DNA from: JAXHUH01 sp034211175
Lineage (GTDB): Bacteria > Actinomycetota > Acidimicrobiia > Acidimicrobiales > CAIXPF01
DNA: 61,597 nucleotides
Reading direction: 5' to 3'
NCBI GenBank assembly: GCA_034211175.1
Contig: JAXHUH010000269.1
Location: forward strand, 1-61,597
Within the stretch, counting starts at the first letter, position 1. Every line of letters begins with the position of its first letter. The notes beneath the pieces were generated by a model. It was not told the origin of the DNA. It made no database searches and was given only the letters and a program-made list of their open reading frames with translations. Below are positions 26,225 through 34,293 of the stretch, piece after piece. Both the position numbers and the translations under genes were made by a program.

Positions 26225-26989
26225 ATGACCGCAGAACTGACCGAGCGGATCGACATCCGGCGAGCCGACGACCGGTTCAAGACGAAGATGGGCTGGCTCG
26301 ACTCCAAGCACTCGTTCTCGTTCAGCCGTCACTACGACGCCGAGAACGTCCACCACGGCCTCCTGCTGGTGAACAACGACGACATCGTGCTCCCCGGCAC
26401 CGGGTTCGAGACCCACCCCCACCGGGACATGGAGATCGTGACCTGGGTCCTGCGGGGCTCGCTGGTCCACCAGGACTCCGAGGGCCACAACGGGGTGATC
26501 TACCCGGGCCTGGCCCAGCGGATGAGCGCCGGCACGGGCATCCTCCACTCCGAGAAGAACGACTCGTGGCGCATCGACGGCAACGCGCCCCACGAGGACC
26601 CGGTCCACTTCGTGCAGATGTGGGTGCTCCCCGACGAGGCCGGCATCAGCCCCGGCTACGAGCAGCTCGAGCTGGGCGACGACCACCTGCGCGGCCGCCT
26701 GGTGCCCGTCGCCTCGGGCATGGACAAGCACGCCGACGAGACCGCCATCCGGATCAAGAACCGCTACGCCGGGCTCTACGCCGCCCGCCTCGACGCCGGT
26801 GACAGCGTCGAGCTGCCCGACGCCCCGTTCGTGCACCTGTTCGTCCCGGTCGGCAGCGTCGACCTCGAGGGCTCCGGCCCCCTGGCGACGGGCGACGCCG
26901 TGCGCTTCACTGCCGCCGGCGGCCAGCGGGTGACGGCGAGCGAGCCGTCCGAGATCCTCGTCTGGGAGATGCACGCCACCGTCGGCTGA
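26225..26989 (+). CDS. Pirin-family protein (YhhW/quercetinase type)
   Basis: A 254-residue pirin. The metal ligands are visible in THPHRDMEIVTWVLRG (two His), LVHQDSEGH (His) and the GILHSEKN block with a Glu. The opening RADDRFKTKMGWLDSKHSFS is characteristic of the YhhW-like branch, in which quercetin 2,3-dioxygenase activity has been shown for some members. The ATG at 26225 was chosen over longer open frames because the family starts here and an operator-like site lies upstream. It probably has its own promoter and so may be regulated separately from the first pirin. Confidence 0.92.
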   Translation: MTAELTERIDIRRADDRFKTKMGWLDSKHSFSFSRHYDAENVHHGLLLVNNDDIVLPGTGFETHPHRDMEIVTWVLRGSLVHQDSEGHNGVIYPGLAQRMSAGTGILHSEKNDSWRIDGNAPHEDPVHFVQMWVLPDEAGISPGYEQLELGDDHLRGRLVPVASGMDKHADETAIRIKNRYAGLYAARLDAGDSVELPDAPFVHLFVPVGSVDLEGSGPLATGDAVRFTAAGGQRVTASEPSEILVWEMHATVG

Positions 26990-26995
26990 TCGTTG

Positions 26996-27023
26996 CGGTC
27001 GATCGGCCGGGGTCGATCGACCG
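26996..27023 (+). terminator. Hairpin after pirin 2
   Basis: Perfect 10-base arms CGGTCGATCG and CGATCGACCG with an 8-base loop, seven bases after the pirin stop codon. There is no T-run, as is common in high-GC genomes, so it may act as a weak terminator or 3' stabiliser. Confidence 0.55.
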
Positions 27024-27051
27024 GGCGGCCGAACCGTGCGAGCGTCGTGGC

Positions 27052-27843
27052 ATGGTCACTCCGTTCGAAGGGCTCCGCCCCGCCCCGCCGGCCGATGTCG
27101 AGTGGTTGGTCGGCGCTCGGTCATCGGCAGATCGCGAGGGCGGCTACCGGGTCGGGTGGACCGTCCCGGTCGGCCACGACGGCGTGCGCCGCGTGCTCCC
27201 GCCGCTCGACCCTCCGGGTGCGGCCGGTTCGCAGGGCGCCGGGCCGTTAACGACCGGCGGTGCCGAGCCCCGGCGTCGCTGGGCCGATGTGCTGCCGGAG
27301 CTGACCGAGCCGGACGTCGCTCCGCCGGCGGACCTGATGGACCGCCTACCCGCCGACGCATCCGTCGGAGCCCTGATCGATCCGCTGGTCGAGCTGCTGC
27401 GCCCGCTGACCACCACACCCGACGACTGCACCTTTGCGGTGTGGGACGGCTGGGGCTGGAGCAGGCAGGCGAGGTCCATCACGGTCGTCGGTGCCTCCGA
27501 GGAGACCGAACGGGAGCTGCGCGCCCGCCACGACCGGGCGATGGCGGCCGTCGAGTCGTTCGTGGCGTCGTGCCCCGTCGCGCCGGGCTGGGGCGGCCGG
27601 GACCAGTTCGTTTGCCGCGGCCCACTCGACGCGCTGCGAACGATCGGCGGGCCGGGGGTGGTCGAGGACGAGGTGTCCTCGCTGATGGCGCAGGTGTGGT
27701 GGCCGGCGGACCACGCATGGGTCGTGGCCCACGAGATCGACGACGAGTGGGTCTATGTCGCCGGTGGCCCGGAGGTGATGGCCCGCATCGACGCGGACCC
27801 GCTGCTCGAGTCGACACCGGTGGGTCTCGACGACCGGCTGTGA
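27052..27843 (+). CDS. Conserved hypothetical protein
   Basis: A 263-residue protein, not recognised as a named family. It is soluble, with no signal peptide or membrane segment. The second half has the strand and Trp pattern VWWPADHAWVVAHEIDDEWVYVAGG, which recalls a group of uncharacterised actinobacterial proteins; an earlier short motif is FAVWDGWGW. The first 90 residues are Pro-rich and variable-looking. ATG 27052 has no ribosome site, so the mRNA could be leaderless. The RDD gene follows after four bases, so the two may share a transcript. Confidence 0.75.
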   Translation: MVTPFEGLRPAPPADVEWLVGARSSADREGGYRVGWTVPVGHDGVRRVLPPLDPPGAAGSQGAGPLTTGGAEPRRRWADVLPELTEPDVAPPADLMDRLPADASVGALIDPLVELLRPLTTTPDDCTFAVWDGWGWSRQARSITVVGASEETERELRARHDRAMAAVESFVASCPVAPGWGGRDQFVCRGPLDALRTIGGPGVVEDEVSSLMAQVWWPADHAWVVAHEIDDEWVYVAGGPEVMARIDADPLLESTPVGLDDRL

Positions 27844-27847
27844 GGTC

Positions 27848-28360
27848 GTGGGCACGCGCGCTGCTCCGGCGTTGAACGGGGCCGGTGGGGGCGCGAGCGT
27901 GGGTGGCATCGAACGTGCAGGGGTCGAGACGCCGACGTGGTTCCGGGAGCCGTCCTACGGGCAGCGGTTCGGCGGCATGGTGATCGACGCGCTGCTGATC
28001 GCGCTGCTCGGCGGGATCATGATCTCGATCGTCGGCGAGTCGAGGGCCGGCACCGCCGCCAGCCTCGTCGTGTCGTTCGCCTATGCCGTGGCGTTCACCG
28101 GCTCGTCGGGCCGGACACCGGGCAAGATCGCCATGGGAACGTGCGTCGTCGGGCGTACCTCGGCGGACCTGCCCACCTGGCGGCAGGCGTCGGTCCGTTG
28201 GCTCACGCTGATCGGCGCCAGCATCGTGTCGCTCGCCGTCCCCGCCGTGGGGGTGATCGCCCCGGTGTACGGGATCTCGGTCCTGTCGGGGCCACTGCAC
28301 CAGGGGTTCCACGACCGGGCCTCCGACACACTGGTCACCTCGGTCCGCTCCGACCGCTGA
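27848..28360 (+). CDS. RDD-family membrane protein
   Basis: A 170-residue protein with the RDD signature. After a short head it has YGQRFGGMVIDALLIALL, where Arg and Asp of the family name sit at the start of the first membrane segment, then GRTPGKIAMG and a C-terminal FHDRASDTLV. Three hydrophobic segments are seen. RDD proteins are small membrane proteins of uncertain role; some have been linked to Na+/H+ exchange. The start is GTG 27848 with GAGG close upstream; GTG 27899 is an alternative giving the more usual length. It converges with leuS. Confidence 0.85.
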   Translation: MGTRAAPALNGAGGGASVGGIERAGVETPTWFREPSYGQRFGGMVIDALLIALLGGIMISIVGESRAGTAASLVVSFAYAVAFTGSSGRTPGKIAMGTCVVGRTSADLPTWRQASVRWLTLIGASIVSLAVPAVGVIAPVYGISVLSGPLHQGFHDRASDTLVTSVRSDR

Positions 28361-28365
28361 CGGAG

Positions 28366-28396
28366 CGGGCCCGCCCGCGGCGTGCGAGCGGGCCCG
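28366..28396. terminator. Bidirectional hairpin between RDD gene and leuS
   Basis: Two copies of the self-complementary octamer CGGGCCCG (28366-28373 and 28389-28396) can pair in either strand's transcript. It sits in the 43 bases between two convergent genes, where a shared terminator is expected. No T-run is present. Confidence 0.5.
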
Positions 28397-28403
28397 TGAA
28401 CCG

Positions 28404-30569
28404 TCAGCTCGCCACGGTCACCAGGTTGACGAGCCGGTCGGGGACGTGGACGACCCGGGCGGTCATGGCCGCGACCGGCAGCTCGGCGACGGCGGCGCGG
28501 GCCGCGTCGACGACCGGCCCGGCCGCGGCACCCGCCGGCACCCGCACCCGGCCCCGGACCCTGCCGTCGACCTGGACGACGACCTCGACCTCGTCGGTGG
28601 TCAGGTCGGCGGGGTCGGCCTCGGGCCACGGCTGGACGTGGACCGAGAACGGCTCCCCGAGACGGGACCACAGCTCCTCGGCCAGGTGGGGCGCGAACGG
28701 CGCCAACAGCCGCACCAGCACCCGCTTGGCCTCCGCCGAGCGGCACTGTGGCGCGACCTCCATCAGGCGGGCCAGGGCGACGTTGAACGCCAGGCGGTCC
28801 ATCGCCTCGTCGACCGCCACGATCGCCCGGGCCACGGCGCCCCGCTCCTCGCCGTTCTCGTCGTGATCAGCCCTGTCGGGGCCGGTGACGACGCGCCACA
28901 CCCGGGCGAGGAAGCGCTCGATCCCGGCGATCTGGTCCTCGGCGAACTCGCCGCCCTGGTCCCAGGGTGCGGCGAACAGCAGGGCGCAGCGCAGGACGTC
29001 GGCGCCGTGGGTGTCGACCAGCTCGTCGGGCCCGATCACGTTGCCCCGGCTCTTCGACATCTTCGCCCCGTCGCGCACGATGATCCCGCCGACCCGCACC
29101 TGGGGGAACGGCTCGGCGAACGGCACCAGCCCCAGGTCGGCCAGGGCCATCGTGACGAACCGCGCGTAGAGGTGATGGCGCTGGACGTGCTCGGGCCCGC
29201 CGGCGTAGAAGTCGACGGGCAGCATCCGGGCCGTGCGGTCGGGGTCCCACGGGGCGTCGTCGACGTCGGCGGAGGGGTAGCGCAGGAAGTACCAGGCCGA
29301 GTCGACGAAGGTGTCGCTCACGTCGGTCTCCCGCCGCGCCGTCCCGCCACAGGCCGGGCAGACCGTCACGACCCAGTCCTCGGCGCCGGCCAGCGGTGAC
29401 CGGCCGCTGCCGGTCGGGCGGAAGTCCTCGACGTGGGGCAACAGGACGGGCAGCTGGTCGTCCGGCACCCGGACCGGGCCGCAGTCGTCGCAGTGGACGA
29501 TCGGGATCGGCGGCCCCCAGTAGCGCTGGCGGGAGATCAGCCAGTCCCGCAATCGGAACCGCACCGCCGGCCGTCCGTATCGGGCGGCGTCACCCGGCGA
29601 CAGGAGGGGGGCGTCGGACACGGGCAGTCCCCGTTCCTCGGCGAAGCGGCGGTCGCGCTCGTCGTGGGCGGGCACGCCCATCACCGCGCCGGTGCCGTAG
29701 CTGTCGACCACGTAGTCGGCGGCCAGCACCGGCAGCGGCTCGTCCGTCATCGGGTGGGGCACTGTCGAGCCCGCGGACGGGTGGCCGTGGGCGACCGCGA
29801 CGAAGGTGACGGCGGGCAGGGTGTCGGGCCGGGTGGTGAACACGGTCAGGTCGCCGATGTCGATCTCGCGGCCTTCCGAGCGGCCGATCCACTGGCGTTG
29901 CAGCCGCTTGGCCCGCTCGGGCCAGTCCAGGTCGTCCAACCCGTCGAGCAGGCGGTCGGCGTAGGCGGTGATGCGCAGGAACCACTGGGTCATCACCCGA
30001 TCGACCACCGGGGTGTCGCATCGCTCGCAGACGGTGCCGTCGTGGTCGGTCTGCTCGCGGGCCAGCACGGTCAGGCACGACGGGCACCAGATCACCGGTG
30101 CCTCCGCCCGGTACATCAGGCCGGCGTCGAACAGGCGGGCCAGGATCCACTGGGTCCACCCGTAGTAGCGAGGGTCGCTGGTGTCGACGGCGTGGTCCCA
30201 GTCCCACGCCATGCCCAGGCGCGACAGCTGGCGGCGGAAGTTGGCGGTGGTCCTGGCCGTCAGGGGCGCCGGGTGCTCACCGACCTTCAGCGCGTAGTTC
30301 TCGGTGTGGATGCCGAAGGCGTCGAACCCGATGGGCTGGAACACCCGCCGGCCCCGCATCCGCTCGCGCCGGCCGTGGGTGTCGACCCCGGCATAGCGGT
30401 AGACGTGGCCGATGTGGAGCCCCTCGGCCGAGGGGTAGGGGAACTCGACGACGTTGGTGTAGGCGTCGCGCCGGGGGACGGTGGCGACGTCGGTCAGGCC
30501 GACGCTGTCGGCCTCCCAACGCTCACGCCAGCGTGCCTCGATCTCCGTGACGTCGTAGGGCCGTTCCAT
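28404..30569 (-). CDS. leuS: Leucyl-tRNA synthetase, short form
   Basis: A 721-residue class I synthetase that charges tRNA-Leu. The HIGH motif is HIGH at 52-55 (YPSAEGLHIGHV) and the KMSKS motif is at 503-507; a zinc-type Cys cluster lies near 165-185 (CPSC, CERC) and another near 400 (CPAC). Usual bacterial LeuRS is 800-870 residues. The loss is in the CP1 editing domain: the Thr-rich TTRPDTLPAVTF strand and the GTGAVMGVPAHDERD block survive, but linking segments are missing. AAGGAGG lies 10 bases before ATG 30569. The gene is preceded by a leader ORF and terminator-like hairpin (30650-30809). It may be a second LeuRS of the genome, which cannot be checked here. Confidence 0.93.
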   Translation of the reverse strand: MERPYDVTEIEARWRERWEADSVGLTDVATVPRRDAYTNVVEFPYPSAEGLHIGHVYRYAGVDTHGRRERMRGRRVFQPIGFDAFGIHTENYALKVGEHPAPLTARTTANFRRQLSRLGMAWDWDHAVDTSDPRYYGWTQWILARLFDAGLMYRAEAPVIWCPSCLTVLAREQTDHDGTVCERCDTPVVDRVMTQWFLRITAYADRLLDGLDDLDWPERAKRLQRQWIGRSEGREIDIGDLTVFTTRPDTLPAVTFVAVAHGHPSAGSTVPHPMTDEPLPVLAADYVVDSYGTGAVMGVPAHDERDRRFAEERGLPVSDAPLLSPGDAARYGRPAVRFRLRDWLISRQRYWGPPIPIVHCDDCGPVRVPDDQLPVLLPHVEDFRPTGSGRSPLAGAEDWVVTVCPACGGTARRETDVSDTFVDSAWYFLRYPSADVDDAPWDPDRTARMLPVDFYAGGPEHVQRHHLYARFVTMALADLGLVPFAEPFPQVRVGGIIVRDGAKMSKSRGNVIGPDELVDTHGADVLRCALLFAAPWDQGGEFAEDQIAGIERFLARVWRVVTGPDRADHDENGEERGAVARAIVAVDEAMDRLAFNVALARLMEVAPQCRSAEAKRVLVRLLAPFAPHLAEELWSRLGEPFSVHVQPWPEADPADLTTDEVEVVVQVDGRVRGRVRVPAGAAAGPVVDAARAAVAELPVAAMTARVVHVPDRLVNLVTVAS

Positions 30570-30649
30570 CGGAGTGGGCCCTCCTTGGCGGGGCGGGACG
30601 TGGTCATGTCGTTGCTCCTGTTCGTGGTCGCGGCCCGCGGTCGGGGCCG

Positions 30650-30690
30650 AAAACGAGAGAACCTCCCGGCCCGGTGGGCGCAGGAGGTTC
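30650..30690 (-). terminator. Attenuator terminator in leuS leader
   Basis: On the minus strand, arms GAACCTCC (30690-30683) and GGAGGTTC (30666-30659) enclose a 16-base loop and are followed by TCTCGTTTT. It lies between the leader ORF stop and leuS, 81 bases before the leuS start. A hairpin plus T-rich tail placed in a leader is what a transcription attenuator needs. An alternative antiterminator pairing was not clear by eye. Confidence 0.65.
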
Positions 30691-30716
30691 GGCGAGCCGA
30701 GGTGGGTCGGCCCGCG

Positions 30717-30809
30717 TCAGGTGAGGAGAAGGTCCGTGATCAGGTGACGATCGACCAGGTGCTCCACGACGACGATGGTACCGCCGGGCACATGGCACCG
30801 TGTCGCCAT
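30717..30809 (-). CDS. Leader peptide of leuS, branched-chain rich
   Basis: A 30-codon ORF whose end reads ATCACGGACCTTCTCCTCACC then TGA: three Leu codons in a row just before the stop. In all, 11 of 30 codons are Leu, Val or Ile. The stop is followed after about 26 bases by the terminator hairpin. Ribosome stalling at the Leu run when charged tRNA-Leu is scarce would expose the leader and favour read-through into leuS. This is the classical attenuation layout, applied here to a synthetase gene. No ribosome site is evident before ATG 30809. Function is inferred from position and codon content only. Confidence 0.6.
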   Translation of the reverse strand: MATRCHVPGGTIVVVEHLVDRHLITDLLLT

Positions 30810-30832
30810 TCGGCGGAGGTGCACGTCGGCGG

Positions 30833-31432
30833 TCACGTCCGGTCGGCGTCGGGGGCCACGGCGGAGCGACCGAGGTCGCGTGCGGCGCGGTGCGCGGCCT
30901 GCATCGGGGCGACGGAGCGGCTGGTGCGGGCGCACACCCAGGCGCCGACGTAGAGCGCCACCAGGGCGTGGGCGGTGGCCTCGGCGTCATCGCGTCGGGC
31001 ACCGTCGTCGACGAAGCGGTCGGCGATGAGGCCGACCCACGTCGCCAGGGCGGCGTCGCCGGCCCGGCGGACGGCATCGACGCCGCTGCCGTCGGCGAGC
31101 ACCGTGGTCACCCGGCAGCCGTGGCCGAACCCGCTGGCCTCGAGCTCGGCGACCGCGACCTCGAAGAGCAGGTCGATGGCGGCGCCGGTGCCGCCGGTGA
31201 GCGCGGCCCGCAGCGCCGCGGTGACCCGGTCGGCCTCGGCGGTCACGGCCGCCGCGACGAGCTCGGACTTGCCCTCGGGGAACGCGTGGTAGAGCGAACC
31301 GTTGCCGACCCCGGCCCGGGCGAGCACCTGGTTGATGCCGGCACCGTGGTAGCCGGCGGTCGAGACGAGGTCGAGCGTCGCGCTGACCAGGCGTTGGGCC
31401 GGGGTGGGCGTCGGGGTCGGTCGGTCGGCCAC
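30833..31432 (-). CDS. TetR-family transcriptional regulator
   Basis: A 199-residue repressor. Residues 10-55 form the DNA-binding domain (AQRLVSATLDLVSTAGYHGAGINQVLARAGVGNGSLYHAFPEGK), close to the group that includes TetR proteins with a C-terminal domain holding CRVTTVL-type motifs (AcrR/YxaF-like). It is divergent from a nitroreductase gene, and the 110 bases between them carry two strong inverted repeats with the motif GTGGAGA. The repressor probably controls both genes and releases them on binding a nitro-aromatic or other toxic compound. The start is GTG 31432. Confidence 0.9.
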   Translation of the reverse strand: MADRPTPTPTPAQRLVSATLDLVSTAGYHGAGINQVLARAGVGNGSLYHAFPEGKSELVAAAVTAEADRVTAALRAALTGGTGAAIDLLFEVAVAELEASGFGHGCRVTTVLADGSGVDAVRRAGDAALATWVGLIADRFVDDGARRDDAEATAHALVALYVGAWVCARTSRSVAPMQAAHRAARDLGRSAVAPDADRT

Positions 31433-31463
31433 GCCTCGATCCTACGCGGCGATTGGAGCGATC

Positions 31464-31510
31464 TCTCCACGGCTGACTACCGTGGAGACGCTGTGGAGAG
31501 GTCTCTCCAC
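31464..31510. promoter_or_regulatory. Double operator between TetR and nitroreductase genes
   Basis: Two inverted repeats share the same half-site: TCTCCACGG-N7-CCGTGGAGA (31464-31488) and GTGGAGAG-GT-CTCTCCAC (31493-31510). The spacing between centres (about 26 bases) would allow two dimers. The position between divergent regulator and target is typical for TetR control. Confidence 0.8.
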
Positions 31511-31542
31511 GCAGTTCGCGTGTGATCTCGGAGGTCGCAGCC

Positions 31543-32196
31543 ATGGATGTCGTCGACGCGGTGCGCCAGCGGATGTCGGTCCGCCAGTTCACCGACGAGC
31601 CGGTGGACGACGGGCTGCTGCGGCGCCTCGTCGAGGAGGCGGCCCGCGCCCCGAGCGGCGGCAACGTTCAGCCGTGGCGCATCTACGTCGTCAACGGCGA
31701 CTCGATGGCCCGACTCCGCGAGTTCCTCGCCGACCGGCCGCCGTTCGACGAGACCGAGTACGACATCTACCCGAGCCCCCTCGGCGAGCCGTACCGGACG
31801 AACCGGTTCACCGTCGGCGAGCAGATGTACGCCACGCTCGGCATCGGTCGGGAGGACAAGGAGGGGCGGCGCCGCCAGTTCGCCCACAACGACGACTTCT
31901 TCGGCGCGCCGGCCGCGCTGTTCTGCTTCGTCGACCGCGCCATGGGCCCGCCCCAGTGGTCCGACCTCGGCATGTACCTGCAGACGTTCATGCTGCTCGC
32001 CACGGCCGAGGGGCTCGGCACGTGCGCGCAGGAGTACTGGTCGGTCCGCAACAAGTCGGTGCGCGAGTTCGTCGGCGCTCCCGAGAACGAGCTGCTGTTC
32101 TGCGGCGTGTCGATCGGCCACGTCGACGACGCCGCGCCGATCAACACGCTCCGCTCGGAGCGGATGCCGCTCGAGGACTGGGCCCACTTCGTGTGA
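31543..32196 (+). CDS. Nitroreductase-family flavoprotein
   Basis: A 217-residue FMN enzyme of the NfsB/FRase I fold, reducing nitro compounds, quinones or similar acceptors with NAD(P)H. The FMN-binding N-terminus is RQRMSVRQFTDEPV followed by AARAPSGGNVQPWRIYV; the C-terminal FMN loop is around GLGTCAQEYW. ATG 31543 is set by GGAGG eight bases upstream. An earlier GTG at 31522 is in frame but overlaps the regulatory region. The divergent TetR gene and its double operator suggest induction by a xenobiotic. Confidence 0.9.
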   Translation: MDVVDAVRQRMSVRQFTDEPVDDGLLRRLVEEAARAPSGGNVQPWRIYVVNGDSMARLREFLADRPPFDETEYDIYPSPLGEPYRTNRFTVGEQMYATLGIGREDKEGRRRQFAHNDDFFGAPAALFCFVDRAMGPPQWSDLGMYLQTFMLLATAEGLGTCAQEYWSVRNKSVREFVGAPENELLFCGVSIGHVDDAAPINTLRSERMPLEDWAHFV

Positions 32197-32253
32197 GCCC
32201 GGGTGGCCCGGCCGGCGGCGGGAGCCGAGGTCGCCGGCGGCCGCTCCCCGAGG

Positions 32254-33288
32254 TCAGCCGATCTCGATGACCACCTTGCCGACGGTGTCGGGCGCCCGCA
32301 GCGCCTGCTGCGCGGCATGGATCTCCCCGAGCGGGAACCGATGGGCGACGACGGGGCGGACCGCTCCCGTCCGGGCAAGGTCGACGAGGCGGGCGAAGTC
32401 GTCGCGGGTGTGCATGGTCGAGCCGATGATGCGCCGCTGCTCCAGGTAGAGCGGACGCAGGTCGAGCGAGACGATCGGCCCGGCGACCGCACCCGCCACC
32501 ACGATCCGGCCTCGCCGGGCGAGCACGCCGGGCCAGACCGAGAACTGCTCACCGCCGACGACGTCGGCCACAACCTCGACCGGCCCGCCGGCGGCCCGGC
32601 GGACGTCGTCGGCGAGCGTGTCGCTCCGCCGGTCGACCACCGCGGCCGCGCCCTGCGCCCGGAGGAGCTCGTCCTTGTCGGCGGTCGACACCGCGACGAC
32701 TTCGAGGCCCAGGGCCGCGGCGAGCTGGACGACGGCGAGGCCGACCCCGCCCGATGCCCCGGTCGCGACGAGGCGCTCACCGGCCGTCGCCCCGGCGCGG
32801 GCCAACATCCCCATGGCCGTGCCGTGGGCGATCGGGAGCGACGCCAGCTCGGCGTCGTCGAGCGGGCTGTCGGTGACGTCGTGGACATCGGTGGCGTCCA
32901 CGACGACCAGCTCCGCGAAGCCGCCGTCGCGCTCGGATCCGAGGATGTCGTCGGGCTGCGCATCGGGCTCGGGCCCGTCGTAGCGGGCGGGATCGACGAG
33001 CACCCGACGACCGAGGAGCAACGTGTCCACGCCGTCGCCGACGGACTCGACGACCCCGCAGACATCGGCGCCCTGGATCCGTGGGACCTCGATCGGGACC
33101 TGGCGCCAACCCACCGCGACGCCGGGATCCGCGCCGTAGGCCCCCTCCCGGGTCCAGGGGTCGGTGTTGTTCACCTCGGCGGCGCGCACCGCGATCCGCA
33201 CCTGTCCCGGTCCGGGCACGGGATCGGCCACCTCGCTGACCTCCAGCGCCTCGGGCCCGCCGTGGCGCGTCATCACCGCTGCTCGCAT
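32254..33288 (-). CDS. Zinc-type alcohol dehydrogenase-like/quinone oxidoreductase
   Basis: A 344-residue medium-chain dehydrogenase. The GroES-like half carries QGADVCGVVESVG, and the nucleotide domain has a Rossmann motif VATGASGGVGLAVVQLA, followed by VVAVSTADKDELLRAQGA. The usual catalytic and structural zinc Cys clusters are missing, which places it with the zinc-free quinone oxidoreductase/NADPH-dependent group. It is likely to reduce quinones or enones using NADPH. ATG 33288 was chosen by family length; upstream is a 126-base gap to the divergent hypothetical gene. Confidence 0.88.
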   Translation of the reverse strand: MRAAVMTRHGGPEALEVSEVADPVPGPGQVRIAVRAAEVNNTDPWTREGAYGADPGVAVGWRQVPIEVPRIQGADVCGVVESVGDGVDTLLLGRRVLVDPARYDGPEPDAQPDDILGSERDGGFAELVVVDATDVHDVTDSPLDDAELASLPIAHGTAMGMLARAGATAGERLVATGASGGVGLAVVQLAAALGLEVVAVSTADKDELLRAQGAAAVVDRRSDTLADDVRRAAGGPVEVVADVVGGEQFSVWPGVLARRGRIVVAGAVAGPIVSLDLRPLYLEQRRIIGSTMHTRDDFARLVDLARTGAVRPVVAHRFPLGEIHAAQQALRAPDTVGKVVIEIG

Positions 33289-33414
33289 GGTCACTGCTCC
33301 GTGGCCGGTCCGGTCGCGCCGATCGTGCGACCCTTCGGGCACGATCGCACGCGTCGGCCGTCGGTGTCGGGCCCGCCGCTCGACCGGACGGTCGCATCGC
33401 GGCAAGATCCGGCC

Positions 33415-33960
33415 ATGCGAGTGGGGATCGCCGATCACCTCGGCTGGGCCGTCGCCGTCACTGCGTCCGCGAACCACGAGGTCATCGACCGGCGCCGAGT
33501 CGAGCTGGTCGAGCCGGGGTTGACCGCCGCGCCGATCCACTACGACAGCGCTCGCCTCGACGAGGCCGGCACCGCCGCGCTCGTCGACGAGGTCCGCTCG
33601 TCGGTGGTCCGGGCGACGAGTTCGGCGCTCGACGACCTGGCGAACACACTCGCGGCGCCGGTCCGTTCGATCTCGCTGCGGGCCGTGCCGGCCGACTTCC
33701 CGACCGACATCGCCACGCTCCGCCGTTCGCCCTGGGAGGCCCGGGCCGATGCGGTGATGTACCGCGAGGTGCTGGTCGAGCTGGCCAAGGCCCGCAGCTG
33801 GGAGGTCCGGTTCTACGACGCCAAGACCGTCGAGCCCGACGCCGCGGCGCTGCTCGGTGACCGCGCCGACGACGTGCTCCACGGCCCGCGAACGCGCCTC
33901 GGCCCGCCGTGGACGACGGACCACCGCGTCGCGCTGGCGGCCACGATCGTCGCCGGCTGA
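33415..33960 (+). CDS. Conserved hypothetical protein
   Basis: A 181-residue soluble protein of unknown function. It begins MRVGIADHLGWAVAVTASA, with an Asp and a beta-hairpin pattern like an RNase H-type fold, and later has SLRAVPADFPTDIATL, EARADAVMYREVL and WEVRFYDAKTV, which look like conserved blocks of an uncharacterised actinobacterial family. No membrane segment or export signal is present. ATG 33415 has no strong ribosome site. It is divergent from the quinone oxidoreductase gene. A nucleic-acid or nucleotide role would be a guess. Confidence 0.78.
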   Translation: MRVGIADHLGWAVAVTASANHEVIDRRRVELVEPGLTAAPIHYDSARLDEAGTAALVDEVRSSVVRATSSALDDLANTLAAPVRSISLRAVPADFPTDIATLRRSPWEARADAVMYREVLVELAKARSWEVRFYDAKTVEPDAAALLGDRADDVLHGPRTRLGPPWTTDHRVALAATIVAG

Positions 33961-34010
33961 GCGCGTGTCGCTGCCGATCGGTCGACAACGGTCGCGGTCC
34001 GCGCCGCCGT

Positions 34011-34292
34011 TCAGTCCAGCGGCACCTCGAGGACGTCGACGCCGCGCAGGTCGAGCCACGCCCGTCCCGGTCCGCGGACGAGGCGGAGCTGGACGGCACT
34101 GCACGACGCGCAGCGAAGCACGATGCCGGGCGCGTCGACGTGGGCCGCGAGCTCGCCGAGCGCCCGGGTGTCGCCGCAGCTCGCGCAGCAGGTCACGGCG
34201 GTCGTCATCTCGGCGCTGAACAGCTCGGCGAGGGCTCCGGCGACGGCGTTGCCGTCGAGCGTGCGGGTGGTCGGGACGTCGCTGGCGGCCAT
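34011..34292 (-). CDS. DUF6510 zinc-ribbon protein
   Basis: A 93-residue protein. Two Cys pairs (CCASCG near 35-40 and CASC near 60-66) form a probable zinc ribbon, and the rest matches the small actinobacterial family DUF6510, starting with LDGNAVAGALAELF and ending in a short beta region. Members typically sit beside a flavin-type ferredoxin reductase gene, and here the piece just upstream is a truncated reductase of that type. The function is unknown; it may be an accessory protein of an oxidoreductase. The start codon is one base away from the stop of that fragment. Confidence 0.82.
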   Translation of the reverse strand: MAASDVPTTRTLDGNAVAGALAELFSAEMTTAVTCCASCGDTRALGELAAHVDAPGIVLRCASCSAVQLRLVRGPGRAWLDLRGVDVLEVPLD

Positions 34293-34293
34293 G

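Noticed and set aside
30606..30700. Plus-strand ORF beginning MSLLLFVVAARG that looks like a branched-chain leader peptide
   Set aside because: No biosynthetic gene follows on the plus strand, the frame stays open far past the hairpin, and only the minus strand has the T-rich tail. The minus-strand leader explains the region better.
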